From JBDHRG01 sp039807445 (GTDB taxonomy: Bacteria > Pseudomonadota > Gammaproteobacteria > Competibacterales > Competibacteraceae): a stretch of DNA of 11,408 nt. Location of the stretch: positions 1 through 11,408 of the forward strand of contig JBDHRG010000125.1 in assembly GCA_039807445.1 (NCBI GenBank), written 5' to 3'. Within the stretch, counting starts at the first letter, position 1, and every line of letters starts with the position of its first letter. Shown one piece after another: positions 5,592-11,408 of this stretch. Both the position numbers and the translations under genes were made by a program. The notes beneath the pieces were generated by a model. It worked only from the letters and a program-made list of their open reading frames with translations. It did no database searches and was not told the origin of the DNA.

Positions 5592-5650
5592 CTGACTGGG
5601 CCGGGGTTGGCGCGGTGGCGTTGCCGCGGCGGCGTGGCCGGGATAGTCAG
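5592..5650. promoter_or_regulatory. imperfect inverted repeat, possible enhancer for the sigma-54 activator
   Basis: The arms CTGACT-GGG-CCGG (5592-5604) and CCGG-GAT-AGTCAG (5638-5650) match at 10 of 13 positions as inverted repeats. They sit about 76-134 bp upstream of the -24 element, the usual distance for a bacterial enhancer-binding protein site. The spacing between the arms is unusually long for a single dimer site, so they might be two sites. They also lie just past the stop of the DUF1614 remnant and could be a leftover hairpin of that gene. Confidence 0.3.
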
Positions 5651-5670
5651 CGTGGGTATCGCTCCCTCGA

Positions 5671-5961
5671 TCAGGCGAGCAGCACCGCGACGATGCCGGT
5701 GGCGAAGATGCCGTCGAAGGTGCCGGCGCCGCCGATCGACGCGACCGGCGCGCCGAGGCGGTGGATGTCGGCGAAGCGCAGCAGGTCGGCACCGATCAGC
5801 GCGCCGAGCGTCCCGGCGACGTAGGCCAGCGGCGCGCGCAGCCACGGCTCGGGGGCGATCAGCAGCGCGACCAGCGTCGCCGTCAATGGGGTCACGAACA
5901 TCGGCATCGCGACCCCGAGCCTCGGCACCGGGCGGCTGGGGCCAGCCGGCAGAACCAGCAC
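5671..5961 (-). pseudogene. DUF1614 membrane protein, C-terminal fragment
   Basis: The frame ending at the TGA at 5671 encodes about 96 residues that look like the C-terminal half of a DUF1614 protein. Visible are RPVPRLGVAMPMFVTPLTATLVALL, AYVAGTLGALIGADLL, then LGAPVASIGGAGTFDGIFATGIVAVLLA, the most conserved end of the family. Intact DUF1614 proteins are about 200-240 residues with several membrane helices, so the N-terminal half is missing. The homology stops near 5945-5960, where ISAs1-like transposase sequence begins on the other strand, and a stop codon in this frame follows at 5971-5973. A GTG at 5961 opens the residual frame but is probably not a real start. The role of DUF1614 is unknown. 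Confidence 0.75.
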
Positions 5962-6258
5962 CGAGCGGCGTTACTTCCCCAGCTCGCTGATCGATCTGGA
6001 GCGCTTTGCCGCGTGCGTGCGCGACCACCGGTCGATCGAAACCTCACCGCATCGGGTGCTCGGCGCGCAGTTCGCGAGGATGCCAGCTGCACCGGCAAGG
6101 GCCATTCGGCCGCCAACCTGGCGCTGCTGCGACGTGCGGCGCTGAATCTGCTGCGCCGCGATACCGGCAACAAGCTCGGCCTGCGCCGGCGCAAGCTGCG
6201 CGCGATGCTCAACGACGACTACCGCGCGCGGCTGCTGTTCGGCGAGCCGGCTACATAG
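5957..6258 (+). pseudogene. ISAs1-like transposase, C-terminal remnant with frameshift
   Basis: Two frames join into the C-terminal quarter of an ISAs1-family DDE transposase. The first reads STERRYFPSSLIDLERFAACVRDHRSIETSPHRVLGAQF up to about 6073 (shown here in parts: RRYFPSSL, ERFAACVRDH). The second, from 6076, reads EDASCTGKGHSAANLALLRR, then AALNLLRRDTGNKLGLRRRK and LRAMLNDDYRARLLFGEPAT, ending at TAG 6256. Family members have RYYISSL...HWxIENxLHWxLDVxFxED...KGxxxxNxALLRxxALNLLR across this region. One base is missing between 6073 and 6076, which breaks the frame. Both tryptophans of the HWxIENxLHW motif are replaced by arginine. The N-terminal three quarters of the protein, including the first catalytic aspartates, are absent. 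It cannot encode an active enzyme. Confidence 0.8.
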
Positions 6259-6270
6259 CGCGATCGCCCT
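5957..6270 (+). mobile_element. remnant of an ISAs1-family insertion sequence (right part)
   Basis: The element is represented only by the transposase 3' end and a short tail. Twelve bases after the transposase stop, GCCCTG ends at 6270. Read inward from the right end this is CAGGGC followed by GATCGCGC, a plausible terminal inverted repeat for the family. The left end is gone, so the inverted-repeat partner and the target duplication cannot be checked. The left boundary near 5957 is where DUF1614 similarity stops on the other strand. Confidence 0.6.
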
Positions 6271-6329
6271 GCCCGGCTGGGTTGGGAAGTGGAGGTTCGG
6301 GCGGGTCCGGGCCGCGCCCCACGGGCGGC

Positions 6330-7130
6330 TCAAACCGCTGCGAGGGCGCGTGGCTCGAGGCGCCGGCAGCCGGCCGCTCGGCAGATGACGAACCCTTGGC
6401 CACTCGGCAGCTCCAGCACCGACTCCGGCGTGCCGGCAAAGAACTCGTCCACCGCCGCGCGGGCGCCCAGGCAAGTGTCGGTACCGTAGTCATCGAACAG
6501 CATGATGCCCCCGTCCACCATCCTCGGATAGAAAAACGCCAGCGAATCCGAGGTCGACGAGTGTAGATCGACGTCGATGTGGACGAAGCGGAAGACCTCG
6601 TCGCGGACCGTATCGAGCGACTCCGGTATCCAGCCCTTGACGAGCGTGCACGTCGGGAAATCGGCCAGATAGCGCTGCGCATCCTCGAGCTGGCGACTGA
6701 GGCCGCCCTTGCGCCAGTTGTTCACGCCTGAAGCCATCGCATCGCGCGCGCTCGGCTCGGGCAGCCCCTCGAACGAATCGAAGCCGTAGTGCCTACTGCC
6801 CTCGCGATACGTCCCTTCGAGCGCCTTGCAGATCAGCGCGGAGCCGACCCCCTCGCGCACCCCGCACTCCGCCGAACTGCCGTCCAGGCGGCGAACAGAC
6901 TCGGCGAATTTGATCAGCACGAAGCGGCGGTCCAGGATGCGCGTCTTGGGCTTGTCGGGCAGCCGGTCGGCCTCCAGATATTTTTCATAAGGCTCCAGCC
7001 AGCGCATGTCGTTCAGCCACAGCATGCGCGTTCCGTACAAGAAACGTCCGCCCCAGCGGCACACCTTCTCGATCACCCGGTTGCGGCTATGCCACAACCA
7101 CCCGCGGACGATTTGGAGCAACGGCTTCAT
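6330..7130 (-). CDS. TylF/MycF-type SAM-dependent O-methyltransferase
   Basis: A 266-residue class I methyltransferase of the TylF/MycF (macrocin O-methyltransferase) family, which methylates sugar hydroxyls. The SAM-binding motif is SSAECGVREGVGSAL (85-99). GFDSFEGLPEP (116-126) and VHIDVDLHSSTSDSLAFF (183-200) followed by RMVDGGIMLFDDYG (203-216) are family signatures. The acidic residues Asp186, Asp188, Asp213 and Asp214 probably include the metal ligands. Length is normal, and AAGGAGGG about 6 nt before the ATG is a strong ribosome-binding site. No macrolide genes are present, so a role in decorating a polysaccharide, lipid or small metabolite is more likely. The nearby PEP-CTERM gene makes surface glycans attractive, but that is only context. 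The gene lies beside the insertion-sequence scar and may be part of an exchanged segment. Confidence 0.87.
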   Translation of the reverse strand: MKPLLQIVRGWLWHSRNRVIEKVCRWGGRFLYGTRMLWLNDMRWLEPYEKYLEADRLPDKPKTRILDRRFVLIKFAESVRRLDGSSAECGVREGVGSALICKALEGTYREGSRHYGFDSFEGLPEPSARDAMASGVNNWRKGGLSRQLEDAQRYLADFPTCTLVKGWIPESLDTVRDEVFRFVHIDVDLHSSTSDSLAFFYPRMVDGGIMLFDDYGTDTCLGARAAVDEFFAGTPESVLELPSGQGFVICRAAGCRRLEPRALAAV

Positions 7131-7259
7131 CGGCTTCCCTCCTTACACAGTCACAGCCCCGCAGCCGCGTCCGCCTGCAGAGCGAACGGACCACCGGCGT
7201 CGAACCGGGCATAAGCCTAGCCAAGGCGGAGGGAGGAGGGGCGGGGCCGCTCACGCCGA

Positions 7260-9425
7260 TCAGCCAGGTTCGAGCTTCGCGTACGCCACCACCAGCCACT
7301 TCGCCCCGGCGCCGTTGAAGTTGACCTGCACGCGCGCGTGCGCGCCGTGGCCTTCGAGCGCGAGCACCACGCCCTCGCCGAAGGTGGGGTGGCGCACGCG
7401 CTGGCCGAGCCTGAGGCCGGTGTCGGACTCGGTCTGCACCAGGCCGCCGCCGGGGTTGTAGACCGGGCGGCTGACGGTGGCGCGCGCGCGCACGTCGCGG
7501 GTCAGCTCGGCGGGGATCTCGCGCAGGAAGCGCGAGGGCCGCGGGTAGATCTCCTGGCCGTGCAGGCGGCGGCGCTCGGCGTAGGACAGGATCAGCCGCT
7601 GCTGGGCGCGGGTGATGCCGACGTAGGCCAGGCGCCGCTCTTCCTCGAGCTTCGAGGGGTCCTGGCTCGACAGGTAGTGCGGGAACAGATCCTCCTCGAC
7701 GCCGACCATGAACACCTGCGGGAACTCGAGCCCCTTGGCCGAATGCAGGCTCATCAGCTGCACGCAGTCCTCCCGGACGTCGGCCTGGCCCTCGCCGGCC
7801 TCGAGCGCGGCGTGGGCGAGGAAGGCAGCGAGCGGGCTCATGCCCTCGATCTCATCGCTCAGCGCCTCGAAGCCGCGCGCGGCGTTGCCGAGCTCCTGCA
7901 GGTTCTCGAGGCGATCCTCGGCCTTGCCGTCCTTGTCCTTGCGCACGTGCTCGGTCAGACCGCTGGTTTCGATCGCCCGCTCGGTCAGGCGCGACAGCGG
8001 CAGTCCCTCGCCTTCGCGCTCGAGCCGGACGATCAGGTTCAGGAAGCTGGCCAAGGCGTTGCCGGCACGCGCCGGCAGCACCTTCCCGGCGAGCAGGCGC
8101 TCGGCGGCAGCCCACAGCGAGCACGCGTGCTCGCGGGCGCGCACGCGCACCTCCTCGAGCGTGCGCTCGCCGACGCCACGCGTGGGCGTGTTGACCACGC
8201 GCTCGAACGCAGCGTCGTCGTGGTGGTTGGCGACCAGGCGCAGGTAGGCCAGGGCATCCTTGATCTCGGCGCGTTCGAAAAAGCGCAGCCCCCCGTAGAC
8301 ACGGTAGGGGATGGCCGCGGCGATCAGCCCTTCTTCGAACACGCGCGACTGCGCGTTCGAGCGGTACAGGATCGCGCAGTCGGCACGCCGCCCGCCGTCC
8401 TCGATCCACTTCCGGATCCGCTCGACGACGAAGCGCGCCTCGTCGTAGTCGTTGAAAGCGGCGTAGACCTGGATCGGCTCGCCGTCGGCACCGTCGGTCC
8501 ACAGGTTCTTGCCCAGCCGGCCGACGTTGTTGCCGATCAGCGCGTTGGCGGCCTTGAGGATGGTGGCGGTCGAGCGGTAGTTCTGCTCCAGGCGCACGGT
8601 GCGGCTGCCGGGGAAGTCGTCCTCGAAGCGCTGGATGTTCTCGATCCTGGCGCCGCGCCAGCCGTAGATCGACTGGTCGTCGTCGCCGACGATGAACACG
8701 TCGCCCCCGCCCCCGGTGAGCAGCCGCAGCCAGGCGTACTGGACGGTGTTGGTGTCCTGGAACTCGTCGACCAGCACGTGGGCGAAGCGGTCGCGGTAGT
8801 GCTCGAGCACCGCGGGGTTGTCGCGCAGCAGCTCGTGCGCTCGCAGCAAGAGCTCGCCGAAGTCGACCACGCCGGTGCGCTCGCAGGCGTCCTGGTAGGC
8901 GGCGTAGATGCGGATCAGCGTCGCGCGGGCGGGGTCGCTGCCCTCCTCGAGGTGCTGCGCGCGCAGGCCCTGGTCCTTGCAGTCGTTGATGAACCAGGCG
9001 GCGGTCTTGGCCGGCCACTTCTTCTCGTCGAGCTCGAGCGCGCGCAAGACGCGCCTGAGCAGGCGCACCTGGTCGTCGGCATCGAGGATCTGGAAGCTCT
9101 GCGGCAACTTCGCCTCCTGCCAGTGGCGGCGCAGCAGGCGGTGGGCGATGCCGTGGAAGGTGCCGATCCACGATCCCGAGGCGGCGAACTCGAGCAGAGC
9201 CTCGATGCGCCCGCGCATCTCGGCGGCGGCCTTGTTGGTGAAGGTCACGGCCAGGATCGACCAGGGCGAGGCGCCCTCGACCGCGATCAGCCAGGCGATG
9301 CGCCGCGTCAGCACCCGGGTCTTGCCCGAGCCGGCGCCGGCCAGCACGCGCAAGGGGCCGAGCGGCGCGGTGACCGCCTCGCGTTGCGCATCGTTGAGGT
9401 TTTCGAGGATGTGGGTGATGTCCAT
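7260..9425 (-). CDS. uvrD: DNA helicase II, UvrD/Rep superfamily 1A
   Basis: A 721-residue 3'-5' DNA helicase acting in nucleotide-excision and mismatch repair and in clearing proteins or stalled polymerase from DNA. Motifs in order: the Q motif near Gln14 (LNDAQREAV), Walker A AGAGSGKT (29-36), Ia TFTNKAA (61-67), GTFHGIAHRLLRRHW (88-102), Walker B VDEFQDTN (219-226), III GDDDQSIYGWRGA (247-259), IV RLEQNYRS (278-285) and VI YVGITRAQQRL (601-611). The last 50 residues (RVRHPTFGEGVV onward) form the Tudor-like tail typical of UvrD/PcrA and absent from Rep, which supports UvrD. Length matches UvrD. The ATG at 9425 has no Shine-Dalgarno, and a -10-like TAGACT lies only 8 nt before it, so the mRNA may be nearly leaderless. 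It diverges from the DUF4399 gene. Long frames on the opposite strand are shadows. Confidence 0.97.
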   Translation of the reverse strand: MDITHILENLNDAQREAVTAPLGPLRVLAGAGSGKTRVLTRRIAWLIAVEGASPWSILAVTFTNKAAAEMRGRIEALLEFAASGSWIGTFHGIAHRLLRRHWQEAKLPQSFQILDADDQVRLLRRVLRALELDEKKWPAKTAAWFINDCKDQGLRAQHLEEGSDPARATLIRIYAAYQDACERTGVVDFGELLLRAHELLRDNPAVLEHYRDRFAHVLVDEFQDTNTVQYAWLRLLTGGGGDVFIVGDDDQSIYGWRGARIENIQRFEDDFPGSRTVRLEQNYRSTATILKAANALIGNNVGRLGKNLWTDGADGEPIQVYAAFNDYDEARFVVERIRKWIEDGGRRADCAILYRSNAQSRVFEEGLIAAAIPYRVYGGLRFFERAEIKDALAYLRLVANHHDDAAFERVVNTPTRGVGERTLEEVRVRAREHACSLWAAAERLLAGKVLPARAGNALASFLNLIVRLEREGEGLPLSRLTERAIETSGLTEHVRKDKDGKAEDRLENLQELGNAARGFEALSDEIEGMSPLAAFLAHAALEAGEGQADVREDCVQLMSLHSAKGLEFPQVFMVGVEEDLFPHYLSSQDPSKLEEERRLAYVGITRAQQRLILSYAERRRLHGQEIYPRPSRFLREIPAELTRDVRARATVSRPVYNPGGGLVQTESDTGLRLGQRVRHPTFGEGVVLALEGHGAHARVQVNFNGAGAKWLVVAYAKLEPG

Positions 9426-9433
9426 GGGCGGGG

Positions 9434-9439
9434 AGTCTA
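9434..9439 (-). promoter_or_regulatory. candidate uvrD -10 element implying a leaderless transcript
   Basis: TAGACT (minus strand, 9439 to 9434) ends 8 nt before the uvrD ATG, so transcription would start within a base or two of the start codon. The bases before the ATG (CTCCCCGCCC) lack any Shine-Dalgarno, which agrees with a leaderless message. No recognisable -35 is seen. Confidence 0.35.
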
Positions 9440-9487
9440 CGCCACATCGGCGCCCAGCCCGCGGATGGCGCCCGCCACCGGCGCGCG

Positions 9488-9493
9488 GCTACA
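9488..9493 (+). promoter_or_regulatory. candidate -10 element of the DUF4399 gene
   Basis: TACACT, in the context GGCTACACTGCGCC, is a typical -10 hexamer for GC-rich betaproteobacteria. It would give a transcription start near 9500 and a leader of about 54 nt. The -35 position (9465-9470, ATGGCG) is a poor match. Confidence 0.35.
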
Positions 9494-9553
9494 CTGCGCC
9501 CGCGGCCGCCGCCACGGTGGCCGACCAAGATACCAAGCCAGGGAGATGTCCGA

Positions 9554-9940
9554 ATGCGTATGTTGCCCCTCGTCGCCAGCCTGCTGCTCGCCGGCACCGC
9601 CCACGCCGCCGGCGGCGTGCAATTCGTCGAGCCCAAGGACGGCGCCGCCGTGGCGCAGGAGTTCACGGTAGTGATGGCAGTCGACGGCATGGCGATCAAG
9701 CCGGCCGGCGACGCGAGCGACCAGACCGGACACCACCACCTGATCATCGACGCCGGCCCGATGCCGGCAGGCGAAGTGATTCCGGCCGACGCCACGCACC
9801 TGCACTTCGGCAAGGGCCAGACCGAGACCGCGCTCAAGCTCGCCCCCGGCAAGCACCGGTTGACGCTGCAGTTCGCCGACGGTGCGCACAAGTCGTACGG
9901 CCCGGACTGGAGCCAGACGATCACCGTCGACGTGCAGTGA
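9554..9940 (+). CDS. periplasmic DUF4399 protein
   Basis: A 128-residue exported protein with a signal peptide at 1-18 (cleavage after AHA). The mature part shows the DUF4399 pattern: VQFVEPKDGAAV, then QTGHHHLIID (57-66), then ATHLHFGKGQTETALKLAPG (80-99, in part), then HRLTLQFADGAHKSYGP (101-117). The histidine-rich segments HHH (60-62) and THLHFG are the most conserved part of the family and might bind a metal, although no function is established. Database names such as ATPase inhibitor or RodA for this family are misannotations. GGGAG lies 8 nt before the ATG at 9554. The gene stands alone: it diverges from uvrD and is followed after a few bases by a strong hairpin, so it is probably monocistronic. 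Confidence 0.9.
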   Translation: MRMLPLVASLLLAGTAHAAGGVQFVEPKDGAAVAQEFTVVMAVDGMAIKPAGDASDQTGHHHLIIDAGPMPAGEVIPADATHLHFGKGQTETALKLAPGKHRLTLQFADGAHKSYGPDWSQTITVDVQ

Positions 9941-9946
9941 CGCTGT

Positions 9947-9974
9947 CCGCCCCGGTGCGTTCGCGCCGGGGCGG
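9947..9974 (+). terminator. strong hairpin after the DUF4399 gene
   Basis: CCGCCCCGGTGC (9947-9958) pairs with GCGCCGGGGCGG (9963-9974) along 12 positions, including one T-G wobble, around a GTTC loop. It begins 6 nt after the stop codon. No T-run follows. The length and GC content of the stem still make it the best terminator candidate in the window. Confidence 0.6.
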
Positions 9975-10103
9975 CGCCTGCCGCGGGCGGGGACGCGGCC
10001 ACGACGTCCACCGCCGAGCCGAGCCCCCCGCAAAGTGCAATACCGGCGCTCGGGGCGCGGTTGCTAAGGTTTCCGCCGACAAGCCACCGCACCGGAGGAA
10101 ACC

Positions 10104-11408
<1,305 letters not shown>

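Larger units (their letters stand above)
5278..5670 (-). other. 393-bp regulatory and leader region of the PEP-CTERM gene
   Basis: No convincing gene lies here, although short open frames cross it on both strands. In transcription order it holds an imperfect inverted repeat (5592-5650), a consensus IHF site (5537-5549), a sigma-54 promoter (5502-5518), and a leader of about 214 nt with a hairpin at 5370-5400. The stretch 5520-5550 is clearly AT-rich compared with the surrounding DNA. The leader shows no riboswitch or RNA family that I recognise. Confidence 0.6.

Noticed and set aside
7338..9671. 777-codon open frame on the plus strand opposite uvrD
   Set aside because: It is antisense to a fully motif-complete UvrD. 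Its translation is low-complexity (Ala/Val/Gly/Leu/Gln-rich) without domain patterns. Such shadows are expected at this GC content.
10040..10075. Possible sigma-54 site (GGCGC...TTGCT) upstream of the aldehyde dehydrogenase
   Set aside because: The base pair ten bases before the GC is CG instead of the invariant GG, so the -24/-12 spacing fails.

Overview
The window is GC-rich chromosomal DNA from a proteobacterium. The gene complement (PEP-CTERM protein, PepSY/cytochrome b561/QseBC-like cluster, UvrD, DUF4399, AldB-type aldehyde dehydrogenase) and the near-absence of T-tracts after hairpins suggest a betaproteobacterium of the Rhodocyclales type (Thauera, Azoarcus, Zoogloea relatives). That placement is an inference from gene content, not from a marker gene.

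Left part (1-4020, all minus strand). Reading in the direction of transcription: a VOC/glyoxalase-fold protein, two small secreted PepSY proteins with matching cysteine pairs, a four-helix b-type cytochrome, an OmpR-family response regulator and a QseC/PmrB-type histidine kinase. A DUF3592-like membrane protein runs off the left edge. Cytochrome, regulator and kinase genes overlap, so PepSY-PepSY-cytochrome-regulator-kinase is probably one operon. Just upstream of the first PepSY gene lies an 11-bp-periodic set of TTAAG-like half-sites and a GTCCGG/CCGGAC inverted repeat, a good candidate operator for the operon's own regulator.

Middle part (4021-7130), accessory in character. A tiny putative membrane ORF is followed by a PEP-CTERM surface protein gene. 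Upstream of the latter is a full-consensus sigma-54 promoter, a consensus IHF site, an imperfect inverted repeat at enhancer distance and a leader of about 214 nt with a hairpin. Next come two broken genes joined head to head: the C-terminal part of a DUF1614 membrane protein and the C-terminal part of an ISAs1-like transposase with a frameshift. This is the scar of an insertion plus deletion. A TylF/MycF-type methyltransferase follows.

Right part (7260-11408), housekeeping. uvrD (minus strand) diverges from a secreted DUF4399 protein gene that ends in a strong hairpin. An AldB/AcoD/ExaC-type NAD-dependent aldehyde dehydrogenase then runs off the right edge.

The most interesting items are the sigma-54/IHF architecture of the PEP-CTERM gene, the PepSY-cytochrome-two-component operon with its candidate operator, and the DUF1614/ISAs1 scar. 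I did not find a convincing wholly new system.
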